Shown: positions 8,354 to 17,804, counted from the first letter of the stretch. The stretch is 64,000 nt of DNA from Azospirillum doebereinerae (GCF_003989665.1 NZ_RZIJ01000008.1:62001-126000), one strand, 5' to 3'. The notes: generated by a model not told the origin, from the sequence alone. Numbers and translations are program-made.

Positions 8354-8451
8354 GCGTTGGAGGCTGCGGCGGGCTCTCAGGGTCCGCCGCCGGTTGCGCC
8401 GGGAAGCGCGGCTATCTATAAGGCAAGCGGTGACTCTTCCCGGACGGCGCG

Positions 8452-9123
8452 ATGATCGTTTCCTGCCCGAGCTGTTCGACGCGCTACACCCTGTCCGACT
8501 CGTCGCTCGGGGCCGACGGGCGCAAGGTGCGTTGCGCGAAATGCGGCAACATGTGGTGGCAGCGACCGGAGGCCGCCCCGGACTTCGCCGACGTGATGGC
8601 CGACGCGCCGACCGAAATCCGCCCGTCCCGCTCCGCCGCCAAGACCAAGACCGGCAAGACGCCCGCCGGGAAGACGGCCGACGCCCCGCCCGACCGGCGC
8701 ACGGCGGTCGGCCTCGCGGCGCTCGGCGTGGTTCTGGCCGGTATCCTGGCGGGGGGGTACGTCGCGCGCGACGCGGTGGTCCGCGCATGGCCGCCGGCGG
8801 CACTGCTCTACGAGACCGTCGGCCTTGCCGTGGAGCCGCCGGGCGCCGGGCTGACGTTGCAGAACGTCCGGTCCGAGCAGAAGGTGGAGGGCGGCGTCGC
8901 GGTGCTGATCGTCGATGGGCAGATCGCCAACACGTCCGATGCGCCCCGCCCGGTCCCGCGCCTGCGCGCCACCGCGCTCGGCGGCGACCAGAAGCCGTTG
9001 CAGGCCTGGACCATGGGCGCCTCGCCGGAGCAACTGCTTCCCGGCGAGGTGGCGACCTTCCATCACAGCCAGCCCGATCCGGGGCCGGTCGCGGAGGTTC
9101 GGATCACACTGGATGGGGGGTGA
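8452..9123 (+). CDS. MJ0042-type zinc-ribbon protein with DUF3426-like region
   Basis: A 223-residue protein. The N-terminus has the MJ0042 zinc ribbon (CPSC at 5-8 and CAKC at 28-31, with aromatic residues before and after). A Pro/Lys-rich linker follows, then one transmembrane segment (about 84-105, AVGLAALGVVLAGILAGGY), then an extracytoplasmic region with the pattern of DUF3426 (NTSDAPRPVPRLRATAL, LLPGEVATFHHSQPDPGP). Such proteins are common and uncharacterised in alphaproteobacteria. The gene stands alone. Confidence 0.82.
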   Translation: MIVSCPSCSTRYTLSDSSLGADGRKVRCAKCGNMWWQRPEAAPDFADVMADAPTEIRPSRSAAKTKTGKTPAGKTADAPPDRRTAVGLAALGVVLAGILAGGYVARDAVVRAWPPAALLYETVGLAVEPPGAGLTLQNVRSEQKVEGGVAVLIVDGQIANTSDAPRPVPRLRATALGGDQKPLQAWTMGASPEQLLPGEVATFHHSQPDPGPVAEVRITLDGG

Positions 9124-9444
9124 GACTGGGGTGAACGGAAGTCAGCCGCGCATTGCTTCATTCTTATACATTCGAACAGGCCGCACATGACCCGGAGCGG
9201 ACATGAGCAACCGGTTCCTCGGGTCCTGTGGAACAAAGACCGCCTAATTTGGCCCCCCGCTCAAGCCGAAGCACGTTTGGGGAAGTCGAATTCGCCTTCA
9301 ATTGGTGGGCGCGACAGGCATTCTCATCTGTCTCAAAATCGGTGATGTGGCCGTAGCGAGCTTGCTGCTCCGGCGAGCGCGTTACTCACCGAAGCTGTCA
9401 AACGATAACTGCTGACCCCACAATCGCTGACATTATTAATGTTT
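9124..9444. other. Intergenic region, left edge of AT-rich island
   Basis: This 321-bp gap holds no convincing gene, tRNA or terminator. Composition changes from GC-rich to AT-rich near 9400. No insertion-sequence ends or target-site duplications are evident. Confidence 0.5.
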
Positions 9445-10347
9445 CTAGCATTGATTATAATAGACCGCCATATCCTTAAAGAATTCCGAGGAAGGGATTG
9501 TGCCAAACGATTGCCCAAGGTAGGCCTTGTATTCTTTTGCCGATCTTTCATTGGGCGATTTTTTTTCTCTAAATATCCAATGGTGATATTCGCGAATTAT
9601 GTCGTAGCAACCAATATGTTTTTGGAAGACATTTTTATCTAGCTCTTCAGCAACTAGCTTAACGATGGACAGAAAATCCTTTACATCCTGATGAGATATC
9701 TCTACCTTCTCCGGATTTCTCCAAGGAACAAATTCTATTTTCTGGTCTTCAACCCCTTGCTCATGAGCAATTTTATTCCTGATTTTTTGGAATTTTCTCA
9801 GGTCAGATTGTTTCTCTTCTACTTTTTCTGGCAAGGAGCCAAGGCACACAGACATATTCAGCATGCGGCTTGACCAGTCCCCTTGAGTCATGCCTTTGAT
9901 TGATTGCTTCAAAATACCATCAAATTCTTTTGTTTTCTTTGCTGGATCCTTTAGAATAGAAATTCCATCGATTCCCAACATTCTTCTATCAATTAATTCT
10001 GGACGGGAATGTATAGCAGTCATAGCGCCGTATTTTATAAACATCTCCAGCATTGTTGCCGCCGACATAATAGAATTCTGCAGAATCCAATTTTTAAGAG
10101 AATCTACATTAGAGGACCAAACTGTACCTGATACATTCAATCTTGATAGATCTTCACTAGAGAAGCTTGACCCTGTATTATAATTTTTTATACTAACGAG
10201 ATTTGATGAAATAAACGAGCTTGATGGAAGGAATGTCCATATAGAATTATTAATATTTGTAAGGTCGTTTTTGAAAACCTGCCACGTAAAGGAGTAAGGA
10301 TAAGGACTGGTATACCGCTCAAAGCGTGCAGCAGGCAACGCACTCAT
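9445..10347 (-). CDS. AT-rich orphan protein with HEPN-like RNase motif
   Basis: A 300-residue protein whose codon and base use (AT-rich, ATA and AGA codons) differ sharply from all neighbours, a sign of recent transfer. I do not recognise a close named family. Near residues 184-200 it reads RKFQKIRNKIAHEQG; the R190-N-K-I-A-H195 matches the Rx4-6H motif of HEPN domains, many of which are RNases in toxin-antitoxin, Abi and other defence systems. A helix-like segment at about 96-112 (MLEMFIKYGAMTAI) could be the first HEPN helix. ATG at 10347 follows GGAGG by ten bases. No antitoxin partner is visible. The nuclease role is inferred from a short motif. Confidence 0.6.
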   Translation of the reverse strand: MSALPAARFERYTSPYPYSFTWQVFKNDLTNINNSIWTFLPSSSFISSNLVSIKNYNTGSSFSSEDLSRLNVSGTVWSSNVDSLKNWILQNSIMSAATMLEMFIKYGAMTAIHSRPELIDRRMLGIDGISILKDPAKKTKEFDGILKQSIKGMTQGDWSSRMLNMSVCLGSLPEKVEEKQSDLRKFQKIRNKIAHEQGVEDQKIEFVPWRNPEKVEISHQDVKDFLSIVKLVAEELDKNVFQKHIGCYDIIREYHHWIFREKKSPNERSAKEYKAYLGQSFGTIPSSEFFKDMAVYYNQC

Positions 10348-10474
10348 TTCACAAAAACCTCCAGTTAATAAAGTTGACAGCAAAAGATAAATCAATCTAA
10401 TATCTGCAATATATGAAATGCAATAATTAATTCGACGATTTCTCAAAAGCACCTATACATATTCGAGTATGCAT

Positions 10475-10744
10475 TCAGTCCTGAGAATATAATACTCTGC
10501 CATTTTCAGCCAAGTACAGCTGCGGCGCAGTGGATGCTGATCCCACCGTTCCTGGTTCATCAGAGTTGGCGCCCAAGGTTGTAACGGTAAACGGCCAGAA
10601 GCTAGAAAAATGTGAAACCGAAGGCCTACCTTGCCAGTTTGAGACGTCTCCCACAACTGAGGGTGCATTCAATCTGTCAATCGCCCAATTTGAATGGTTT
10701 TTTTGGGGTGTTCCCGCTACTGGTGTAAAGCTGACGCTGTTCAC
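10475..10744 (-). CDS. Possible 89-codon ORF of uncertain reality
   Basis: A frame of 89 codons with a GTG start and intermediate base composition, in the 490-bp space 10348-10838. The product is rich in Ser, Asn, Trp and Pro (NWQGRPSVSHFSSFWPF, then GSASTAPQLYLAENGRVLY), reminiscent of phage tail or surface proteins, but I recognise no family. A 76-codon frame overlaps on the opposite strand (10530-10760), so either, both or neither may be real. It may be a fragment carried in with the AT-rich island. Confidence 0.25.
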   Translation of the reverse strand: MNSVSFTPVAGTPQKNHSNWAIDRLNAPSVVGDVSNWQGRPSVSHFSSFWPFTVTTLGANSDEPGTVGSASTAPQLYLAENGRVLYSQD

Positions 10745-10761
10745 CGTGTGTGTCGTATGAA

Positions 10762-10796
10762 CTGCGATGGTCGGCCATCATAGCCGACCATCGCAG
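10762..10796. terminator. Perfect 14-bp hairpin between island and hup/hyp cluster
   Basis: CTGCGATGGTCGGC (10762-10775) pairs perfectly with GCCGACCATCGCAG (10783-10796) around a 7-base loop. On the plus strand it is followed by TCCCTTTCTC, a poor T tract; on the minus strand there is none. It lies 43 bp beyond the stop of hupE, so it most likely stabilises or ends the minus-strand hydrogenase operon mRNA. Confidence 0.55.
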
Positions 10797-10838
10797 TCCC
10801 TTTCTCAACTCGCGGCATCCTTCTTCCCAAACACCCCG

Positions 10839-11393
10839 TCAGCCCAACCGCCGCACCTCTTCCCCCCGCCCCAGCAGCCGGTGAAGCGCCAATCCCACCC
10901 CCAGCCCAACCGCGTGCAGCCCAACCGTGGACAGCACGAAGCCCAGGGCGTAGCCCAGCGCCGAGGCGTCGGCCGGCATCTCGGCGCCGTGGGCGAAGCC
11001 GTGGAAGACGCCGAACCAGCCGGCGAAGACCGCGCCGATCCACAGGTTGCGCGACATCGGCATGACGCACAGCAGGACCAGCACCACGACCGAGGCGTAG
11101 ATCATCGGCTCGACCAGCGGCAGCGACACCCCGAACAGGGCCAGCAGCCCGCCCGCCAGCATCGCGGCCACGAAGCTCGCCGGCACGGCGAACAGGGCGC
11201 GGCCACCGATGGTGGCGCCGTAGACGCCGACGGTGACCATGGCGATCAGATGGTCCAGCCCGGTCAGCGGGTGCTCGGCGCCGTCGAGGAAGCCCGCCGT
11301 GGCGAGGTGGCCGGGATGGGCCAAAGCGGGCAGGGCGATGGCCGACAGGGCGGCGGCAACGGCCAGGGTGCGGGTGGCGGTCGGGGTGTTCAT
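10839..11393 (-). CDS. hupE: HupE/UreJ-family membrane protein (nickel permease type)
   Basis: A 184-residue membrane protein with a signal peptide (cleavage near LPALA-HPGH) and the HupE signature HPGH...GLDHL. HupE/UreJ proteins are nickel transporters linked to hydrogenases and ureases. About six hydrophobic segments follow, with FHGFAHG near residue 130. ATG at 11393 is preferred over GTG at 11402, which is too close to the GAGG ribosome site. It is the last gene of the hyp run and would supply nickel to HypA/HypB. Confidence 0.9.
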   Translation of the reverse strand: MNTPTATRTLAVAAALSAIALPALAHPGHLATAGFLDGAEHPLTGLDHLIAMVTVGVYGATIGGRALFAVPASFVAAMLAGGLLALFGVSLPLVEPMIYASVVVLVLLCVMPMSRNLWIGAVFAGWFGVFHGFAHGAEMPADASALGYALGFVLSTVGLHAVGLGVGLALHRLLGRGEEVRRLG

Positions 11394-11431
11394 GACAGGC
11401 ACGTCCTCGGGTTCTGGAAGTTTCTTGTGGG

Positions 11432-12493
11432 TCAGCAGATGCGGGGCAGCGGGTCGCCGACCAGCATGTCGACGATGCGGGTGCCGCCGAAGGGGGTGTC
11501 CATGACGACGCGGCCGGGCCGCTCGGCGGTGGCGGTGCCGATGGCGGCGGCAAGGACGCCCAGCGGGTGGGCGCGCAGCGCGGCCAGCGCGGCGTCGGCC
11601 TGCTCGGGCGGCACCACCGCGACCGCCACGCCCTCGTTGCCGAGGTAGAGCGGGTCGAGGCCCAGCAGGTCGCAGAAGCCGCGCACCTCCGGCCGGATCG
11701 GGATGGCGGATTCGGCGACGCGGACTCCGATGTTGGACGCCTCGGCCATCTCGTTCAGCACGGCGGCCAGCCCGCCGCGCGTCGCGTCGCGGATCAGCCT
11801 TGTGCCGGGGGCGGCGTCGAGCAGCGCGCCGATCAGCCCGTTCAGCGGCGCGCAGTCGCTCGCCACCGGGGCGGAGACCGCCAGCTCGCCGCGCGCCGCC
11901 ATGATCGCCGCGCCGTGGTCGCCGAGCGGGCCGTTGATCAGCACCACGTCGCCCGGCCGGGCGCGGGCGATGCCGAGGTCCAGCCCCGTGCGGATGACGC
12001 CGACTCCGCTGGTGGTGATGAACAGCTTGTCGCAGGCGCCGCGCGCCACGACCTTGGTGTCGCCGGTGACGACGCGCACCCCGGCTTCCCGCGCGGTCCG
12101 CGCGATGGAGGCGGCGATGCGGCGGAGCGTGGCGACGGCCATGCCCTCCTCGATCACCACGGCGCAGGACAGCGCCACCGGCACCGCCCCGCCGACCGCG
12201 AGGTCGTTGACCGTGCCGCAGACCGCCAGCTTGCCGATGTCGCCGCCGGCGAACTCCAGCGGATCGACGACGAAGCTGTCGGTGGTGAAGGCCAGCCGGT
12301 CGCCGCGCGCCATCAGTTCGGCCAGGGAGAGGCGGGCCTGGTCCTCCAGCGGCTGGCCCTCCTCATGGACTGCAAAGGCGGAGACGAAGACGTCCTCGAC
12401 CAGATCGCGCATGGCGCTGCCGCCGCCGCCATGGGCGAGCGTCACGGTCTCGTGCCGGACCCTTCGGGGAGGACGGAGGGGAAGGACCGTCAT
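11432..12493 (-). CDS. hypE: Hydrogenase maturation protein HypE
   Basis: A 353-residue PurM-like ATPase that dehydrates a thiocarboxamide on its C-terminal Cys to a cyanide ligand for the hydrogenase iron. The required C-terminal PRIC is intact, and the ATP-binding glycine and acidic stretches (LAHGGGGSAMRDL, FTTDSFVVDPLEF, VVTGDTKVV) are present. ATG at 12493 overlaps the hypD stop (ATGA). Its carbamoyl donor partner HypF is not encoded in this window. Confidence 0.95.
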   Translation of the reverse strand: MTVLPLRPPRRVRHETVTLAHGGGGSAMRDLVEDVFVSAFAVHEEGQPLEDQARLSLAELMARGDRLAFTTDSFVVDPLEFAGGDIGKLAVCGTVNDLAVGGAVPVALSCAVVIEEGMAVATLRRIAASIARTAREAGVRVVTGDTKVVARGACDKLFITTSGVGVIRTGLDLGIARARPGDVVLINGPLGDHGAAIMAARGELAVSAPVASDCAPLNGLIGALLDAAPGTRLIRDATRGGLAAVLNEMAEASNIGVRVAESAIPIRPEVRGFCDLLGLDPLYLGNEGVAVAVVPPEQADAALAALRAHPLGVLAAAIGTATAERPGRVVMDTPFGGTRIVDMLVGDPLPRIC

Positions 12494-13623
12494 GCCGCAC
12501 CTTTCCGCAGGCCGCCATACTGGTGATGGGCGGCGCAGGCGCCCTCGGAGGAGACCATCAGCGCGCCGACCGGGGTTTCCGGCGTGCAGGCGCCGCCGAA
12601 CAACCCGCATTGCCAGGGCTTGATGCCACCCTTCAGCACGTCGCCGCAGCGGCAGCCGTCCGGGTCGGCGACGGTCGGGCTGCGCACCGCGAAGCGCCGC
12701 TCGGCGTCGAAGCGGGCGTAGCGGTCGCGGATGGCGACGCCGGACTCATCGATGCTGCCAAGGCCCCGCCATTCGAAGAAGGCGCGGGTCTCGAAGACCT
12801 CGGCGATGGCGGCCTGGGCCTGCGGGTTGCCGTCCTCCGGGACGATGCGGCCGTACTGGTTCTCGATCAGGGCGACGCCGCGCCCGATCTGGTCGAGCAG
12901 CATCCAGACCGATTGCAGCACGTCCAGCGGCTCGAACCCGGCCACCACCAGCGGGCGGTCGTAACGCTCGGCGATGAAGCGGTAGGGGCGCAGGCCGATC
13001 ACCATGCTGACATGGCCGGGGCCGATGAAGCCGTCCACCGCCATGCCCGGCGAATCCAGCACCGCCTTGATCGTCGGGGTGATGGTGATGTGGTTGCAGA
13101 ACAGCGAGAAGTTGGCGATCCCTTCGCGCTCGGCCCGCAGGACGGTCAGGGCGGTGGACGGCATGGTGGTCTCGAAGCCCAGCCCGAAGAACACCACCTC
13201 GCGGTCCGGGTTGCGCCGGGCCAGGGTCAGCGCGTCGAGCGGCGAATAGACCATGCGGATGTCCGCCCCGTCGGCCTTGGCCTGGAGCAGCGACTTGCGC
13301 GAGCCCGGCACCCGCATGGCGTCGCCGAAGGTGGCGAGGATGACGCGCGGGTCCTCGGCGATGGCGACGCAGTCGTCGATGCGGCCCATCGGCAGCACGC
13401 AGACCGGGCAGCCGGGGCCGTGCAGGAACTCCATCCCCGGCGGCATGACTCCGGCGAGGCCGTGGCGGAAGATCGCGTGGGTGTGGCCGCCGCAGACCTC
13501 CATCAGGCGGATCGGGGCGCGCTCGGTGGCGCCCAGCGCGTGGAGCTTCTCGCCGATGCGGGCCAGCAGGCGCTGCCCGGTGTCGCGGTCGTGGAAGGGG
13601 GTGGTCATGGGGGTGGCGGTCAT
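12490..13623 (-). CDS. hypD: Hydrogenase maturation protein HypD
   Basis: A 377-residue iron-sulfur protein forming the scaffold with HypC on which Fe(CN)2CO is assembled. Conserved motifs: CGGHTHAIFRHGL, GPGCPVCVLP, the GLGFETTMPSTALT region, and a C-terminal cysteine cluster (CRCGDVLKG, then CGLFGGACTPE) for the 4Fe-4S cluster. A GGAGG Shine-Dalgarno lies 8 bases before the ATG at 13623. It is separated from hypC by a large GC-rich palindrome, which may lower downstream expression. Confidence 0.96.
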   Translation of the reverse strand: MTATPMTTPFHDRDTGQRLLARIGEKLHALGATERAPIRLMEVCGGHTHAIFRHGLAGVMPPGMEFLHGPGCPVCVLPMGRIDDCVAIAEDPRVILATFGDAMRVPGSRKSLLQAKADGADIRMVYSPLDALTLARRNPDREVVFFGLGFETTMPSTALTVLRAEREGIANFSLFCNHITITPTIKAVLDSPGMAVDGFIGPGHVSMVIGLRPYRFIAERYDRPLVVAGFEPLDVLQSVWMLLDQIGRGVALIENQYGRIVPEDGNPQAQAAIAEVFETRAFFEWRGLGSIDESGVAIRDRYARFDAERRFAVRSPTVADPDGCRCGDVLKGGIKPWQCGLFGGACTPETPVGALMVSSEGACAAHHQYGGLRKGAA

Positions 13624-13636
13624 CGAAGCGGCCTCC

Positions 13637-13793
13637 TTGGTCCCTCTCCCGCCCCGGGAGAGGGAAGGGGCCCATGCAGAGCATGGGAAGGGTGAGGGGC
13701 TACAGGGCGTGGTACGGACTCCATGTTCCGATAGCCCCTCACCCTCCCCGCCTTCGGCGGGTCCCCTCCCTCTCCCGGGGCGGGAGAGGGCGA
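13637..13793. repeat. Large GC-rich inverted palindrome between hypC and hypD
   Basis: The outer arms CCCTCTCCCGCCCCGGGAGA (13637 onward) and its mate at about 13771-13793 are exact complements. The inner arms end GGGTGAGGGGCTA and TAGCCCCTCACCC. Each half also carries an internal hairpin (GGGCCCATGC-AGA-GCATGGG; CCCGCCTTCGGCGGG). It belongs to the same repeat family as the one at 6958-7076 and splits the otherwise tightly packed hyp operon. Confidence 0.85.
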
Positions 13794-13810
13794 TGCGTGC
13801 GTGAAAGCCA

Positions 13811-14089
13811 TCACTCCACCTCCGTCGCGAAGGCGGCGAGTTCGGCGTCGGCTTCGCCGATCTCGGCCAGAATGGCCAGGGTCGCCTTGGCCTCGTCCTC
13901 GTCGATCAGGCTCATGGCGAAGCCGACATGGACCAGCGTCCAGCGGCCCAGCAGATCCTCCAGCGGCGCGCCCGGTTCGGCGACGCAGGTCACGTCCACG
14001 TCGCGGCGGACGCCCGACACGTCCACCGTCGCCAGCAGGGCGTCCGCGTCGGCGATGGCGACGATGCGGCCCGGTATGCCCAGACACAT
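13811..14089 (-). CDS. hypC: Hydrogenase assembly chaperone HypC
   Basis: A 92-residue HypC/HybG-type chaperone. It starts MCLGIPGRI; Cys2, exposed after Met removal, carries the iron complex with HypD and delivers it to the large subunit precursor. ATG at 14089 is used because the family always begins MC(L/I)GIP. It lies 45 bp downstream of hupR in the same direction. A paralogue, hupF, is encoded at 19138. Confidence 0.94.
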   Translation of the reverse strand: MCLGIPGRIVAIADADALLATVDVSGVRRDVDVTCVAEPGAPLEDLLGRWTLVHVGFAMSLIDEDEAKATLAILAEIGEADAELAAFATEVE

Positions 14090-14134
14090 CGGTTGGCTCC
14101 CTTCTTCAAAAAACACCCGATCGATGACGCCCGG

Positions 14135-15619
14135 TCAGTGACGCTGGGTCATCGGTCCGCGTTCGATCCCGTAGCGCTCCAACTTGGCGCGCAAGCCCAT
14201 GCGCGACAGGCCCAGCTCGTCCGCCGCCCGGCTCTTGTTCCAGCGGCAACGCACCAGCGTTTCCAGCAGGATGCCGGCCTCGATCCGCTCGATGCGGGTC
14301 TTCAGCGGGCCGCCCTGGGACAGCGCTTCCACCGTCGCGGCGTTGAGGTCGGGCTGCGCCCGCGCGTTCATCGCGGCGCCGCGCAGCACATGCTCGGACA
14401 GCAGCTCCGCCCCCAGCCGGTCGCCCTCGCACAGCACCAGCATGCGCATGATCTCGTTCTGCAACTCCCGCACGTTGCCGGGCCAAGCGTAGCCCTCCAG
14501 GCAGGCCAGGGTTTCCGGCGCGAAGCCCGCGACCGGCTTGCCATGGGCGGCGCCCAGCCGCGCCAGCAGGTGGCGGGCCAGCACCGGGATGTCGGCGGGG
14601 CGGTCGCGCAGCGGCGGCATGGTCAGCGTCAGGGTGCTGAGACGGTAATAGAGATCCTCGCGGAACCGCCCGGCCTTCACGGCGGCGGGCAGGTCGCGGT
14701 GGGTGGCGGCCAGCACGCGGACGTCCACATTGCGGACCTCGTTGGAGCCGACCGGCCGGATCTCGCCCTCCTGGAGGAAGCGCAGCAGCTTGACCTGGAA
14801 GGCGGGGGAGATGTCGCCGATCTCGTCCAGGAACACCGTGCCGCCGTCCGCCTGCTCCAGCAGGCCGATCCGGCTGGTGTGGGCGCCGGTGAAGGCGCCC
14901 TTCTTGTGGCCGAACAGCTCGGATTCCAGCAGGTCGTCGGGGATGGCGCCGCAGTTCTCGGCGTAGAAGGGGCGGTCGCCGCGCGGGCTGCCGTAATGGA
15001 TGGCGCGGGCCAGCAGCTCCTTGCCGGTGCCGGTCTCGCCCAGCACCAGCACCGGCACATTGAATCCCGCGACCTGCGCGCCCTTGCGGCAGATCGCGTC
15101 CACCGGGCTGCCGGGCGCGCGGACCAGCGTGTCGAAGCGGTATTCCTGCCGCACCCGCTCGCGCCGGGTGACGAGGCGGCTCTCGGCCACCGGGGTCAGC
15201 AGCTTGAGTTCGCCCGACAGGCGGTCGTGCTCGCGCTGAAGCTGATACAGCTTGGCGGCGTTGCGGGCGGTCAGCAGCAGGTGGTCGGGGTGCCAGGGCT
15301 TGGTGATGAACTGGTGGATGCCGGCGGTGTTCACCGCGCCGATGATGTCCTCGGGGTCGATGTAGCCGGTGATGACGATGCGCACCACCTCGGGCCAGCG
15401 CTGGCGCACCTGGGTCAGGAACTCGACCCCGCTGACCTCCGGCATGCGCTGGTCCGAGAAAACCGTCTGGATCCACTCGGTCTCCAGGATGCGGATGGCG
15501 TCCGCGGCCGACAGCGCGGTGTGGACCTCGAAATCCTCGTCGAGGACGCGGGCGATCACCTCGACCGAACGCGGCTCGTCGTCGACCACCAGGATGCCGG
15601 GGCGGGCGGGCGCGGCCAT
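14135..15619 (-). CDS. hupR: Sigma-54-dependent hydrogenase regulator HupR/HoxA
   Basis: A 494-residue NtrC-family activator with three domains: receiver (about 1-125, phosphoacceptor Asp56 in VFSDQRMP), AAA+ sigma-54 activator (Walker A GETGTGKE, sigma-54 loop GAFTGAH), and a Fis-type helix-turn-helix at the C-terminus ([20 protein letters not shown]). Its place among hyp genes identifies it as the HupR/HoxA type, which activates hydrogenase operons and in some species works in the unphosphorylated state. The partner kinase (HupT/HoxJ) is not here. The sigma-54-like sites near 20150-20280 are plausible targets. Confidence 0.9.
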   Translation of the reverse strand: MAAPARPGILVVDDEPRSVEVIARVLDEDFEVHTALSAADAIRILETEWIQTVFSDQRMPEVSGVEFLTQVRQRWPEVVRIVITGYIDPEDIIGAVNTAGIHQFITKPWHPDHLLLTARNAAKLYQLQREHDRLSGELKLLTPVAESRLVTRRERVRQEYRFDTLVRAPGSPVDAICRKGAQVAGFNVPVLVLGETGTGKELLARAIHYGSPRGDRPFYAENCGAIPDDLLESELFGHKKGAFTGAHTSRIGLLEQADGGTVFLDEIGDISPAFQVKLLRFLQEGEIRPVGSNEVRNVDVRVLAATHRDLPAAVKAGRFREDLYYRLSTLTLTMPPLRDRPADIPVLARHLLARLGAAHGKPVAGFAPETLACLEGYAWPGNVRELQNEIMRMLVLCEGDRLGAELLSEHVLRGAAMNARAQPDLNAATVEALSQGGPLKTRIERIEAGILLETLVRCRWNKSRAADELGLSRMGLRAKLERYGIERGPMTQRH

Positions 15620-15624
15620 CGGCG

Positions 15625-16605
15625 TCAACCGGAGACGGCGCTGCGCAGGGCCGAGGCGCGGGCCTCGGCCTGGGCGGCGAGCGCGGTCAGGGCGGCGCGG
15701 CGCTCCGCCTCCAGCCAGCCGAGCCACGCCGCCATGCCGTCGCCGCTGCGGGCCGACACGTCGAGCACCGTGGCGGCGGGGTTGACGCGGGCCAGCGCCC
15801 GGTCGATGGCGGCGCGGTCCACGTCCAGATGCGGCGCCAGATCGGCCTTGGTCACCAGCACGAGGTCGGCGGTGGCGAAGATGTCGGGGTATTTCAGGGG
15901 CTTGTCCTCCCCCTCCGTCAGCGACAGCAGGACCACGCGCTTGGCCTCGCCGAGGTCGAAGGCGGCGGGGCAGACGAGGTTCCCGACGTTCTCGACGAAC
16001 AGCACGCCGCCGTCCAGAGCGGGCAGGCTTTCCAGCGCGTGGCCGACCATGTGGGCGTCGAGGTGGCAGCCCTTGCCGGTGTTGATCTGGACGGCCGGGG
16101 CGCCGGTGGCGCGGATGCGCTCGGCGTCGTTGGAGGTCTGCTGGTCGCCCTCGATCACCGCCACCGGCCAGCGCCCGGCCAACGCCGTCAGCGTCGCGAC
16201 CAGCAAGGTGGTCTTGCCGGCGCCGGGGCTGGACAGCAGGTTGACCGCGAACACCCCGTCGCGCCCGAAGCGCGCCCGGTTGGCGGCGGCGTAGCCGTCG
16301 TTCTTCGACAGGATGCCGCGCTCGATCTCGATCATGCGGGTCTGCGTCAGGCCCGGCGCGTGCGCGCGGGCCGGGCCGGCGCCGTAGTCGAGCAGGCCGG
16401 GGGCGGCGTGGTGGTGGTCGCCGTGGCCGTGATCGCCGTGGTCGTGGCTGTGGGAATGGCCGCCGTGGCCGTGAGGATGGTCGTGCCCATGGTCATGATC
16501 GTGTGTATGATCGTGCCCATGGCCGTGATCGTGCCCATGGCCGTGCCCATGCTGGTGATCCTCGCCACCGACCGTGGCACCCGAACAGCCGCAGACCGTG
16601 CACAT
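15625..16605 (-). CDS. hypB: Hydrogenase nickel incorporation GTPase HypB
   Basis: A 326-residue SIMIBI GTPase that loads nickel into the hydrogenase large subunit with HypA. The N-terminal CxxCGC metal motif (MCTVCGC) is followed by a long His/Asp/Gly tract (about residues 18-70) that can store nickel. The P-loop ([10 protein letters not shown]), the metal-binding [11 protein letters not shown] and the [10 protein letters not shown] segment are intact. The ATG shares a base with the hypA stop. The final residue lies 5 bp before hupR. Confidence 0.95.
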   Translation of the reverse strand: MCTVCGCSGATVGGEDHQHGHGHGHDHGHGHDHTHDHDHGHDHPHGHGGHSHSHDHGDHGHGDHHHAAPGLLDYGAGPARAHAPGLTQTRMIEIERGILSKNDGYAAANRARFGRDGVFAVNLLSSPGAGKTTLLVATLTALAGRWPVAVIEGDQQTSNDAERIRATGAPAVQINTGKGCHLDAHMVGHALESLPALDGGVLFVENVGNLVCPAAFDLGEAKRVVLLSLTEGEDKPLKYPDIFATADLVLVTKADLAPHLDVDRAAIDRALARVNPAATVLDVSARSGDGMAAWLGWLEAERRAALTALAAQAEARASALRSAVSG

Positions 16606-16946
16606 CACTCGACCTCCAAATCTTTGATCGTCATCTCGGTCCCGCCGCTGGGCTGGATCCGGTCGCCGCCGCAGGATGGGCAGGAGGCCAGCCGGTGGTC
16701 CAGCGACACCGTTTCGTTGCAGGTGAAGCACCAGCCCCGGCCCGGTACCTCCTGGATCACCAGCTCCGCCCCCTCGGCCAGCGAGCCGCGCGTCACCACG
16801 TCGAAGCCGAAGCGCAACGCCTCGATCTCCACCCCGGCGAAGCGGCCGATCTCCAGCCGGACCCGGCGCACGCGGGTGAAGGCGTTGGCCCGGCCGGACT
16901 CCTCCATCGCCAGCAGCAGGCTTTCGCAGAGCGCCATCTCATGCAT
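16605..16946 (-). CDS. hypA: Hydrogenase nickel-insertion protein HypA
   Basis: A 113-residue nickel metallochaperone. It begins [11 protein letters not shown]; His2 is the nickel ligand. A zinc site of two Cys pairs (CFTC at about 73-76, CPSC at about 89-92) is intact. It overlaps the upstream hupIJ fusion by 8 bp and the downstream hypB by 1 bp, so the three are translated as a unit. Confidence 0.95.
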   Translation of the reverse strand: MHEMALCESLLLAMEESGRANAFTRVRRVRLEIGRFAGVEIEALRFGFDVVTRGSLAEGAELVIQEVPGRGWCFTCNETVSLDHRLASCPSCGGDRIQPSGGTEMTIKDLEVE

Positions 16947-17804
16947 CGGGCGCGTCCCGCTCCGTGGCGCCCATGCCCAGCAGCAGGGCGCGCCGCGACG
17001 GGCGCGGCGGCTCCGGTGCGGGGGCCGGTTCCACGGTTTCCACCGCCTCGGGCGGCGGGGCCAGTTCGGCCTCGCGCAGGCGGCGGATCTCGGCGCTGCG
17101 GGTGCCGTCCTCGCGGTTGGCGGGGTCGAACAGGGCGACCAGGGCCGCCGACGCGGTTTCCGTCGCGTGCAGCATGGTGGTGAACTCGAACATCGGCGAG
17201 AACAGCGAGCACGCCTTGTAAGGGCCGACGTCCTTGCGCAGCGCGTGGACGTATTCGTAGCGGCCGGAGGGGAACTCCACCAGTTCCTTGGCGCCGGGGA
17301 TCAAGCCCGACCAGTCGTCCTCCGCGCCCGGCAGCAGCACGAGGTTCAGGAACCACGGCGTCACCAGCGCGCCCAGCCAGCGGCCCTCCCAGGCGCGGAA
17401 GCCGACCGCCTTGACCGCCAGCGCGTCGTTGACGATGGGGACGCCGCGCATCTGCGCGGTGTGGATCTCGCGGAAGGCGCGCTCCAGCCTCCGGATGGTT
17501 TCGACCGGCAGGCCGGGCGGCGCGGCCGGCGGTATGGCGACGGGACGCGCGGGAGTGTCGGGCGCCGGATCGGCTCCCACATCCAGCGTCATGAACTGGT
17601 CGCGGGCGCCGTCGCAGACCGGGCAGCGCCAATCGTCCGGCAGGGCCGCGAAGGCGGTTCCGGCGGGGACCTGCCACAGCTCGCAGCCCTCGGCCGGGTC
17701 GTAGACGTGCCAGCAGATCTTGCATTCCATCCGCGCCGTCGCGGAGATGCGCGAGGCGTCGCCGAGGTAGGAGCCCTCGAACCGGCCCGGCACGGCGAAG
17801 GCGG

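Noticed and set aside
9124..10838. Genomic island bounded by a tRNA or insertion-sequence ends
   Set aside because: The AT-rich segment is real, but no tRNA gene, terminal inverted repeats, direct repeats or integrase were seen at either edge.
16400..16560. Short tandem repeat array resembling a CRISPR
   Set aside because: It is the coding sequence of the HypB His/Gly/Asp tract, with no spacers or regular unit length.
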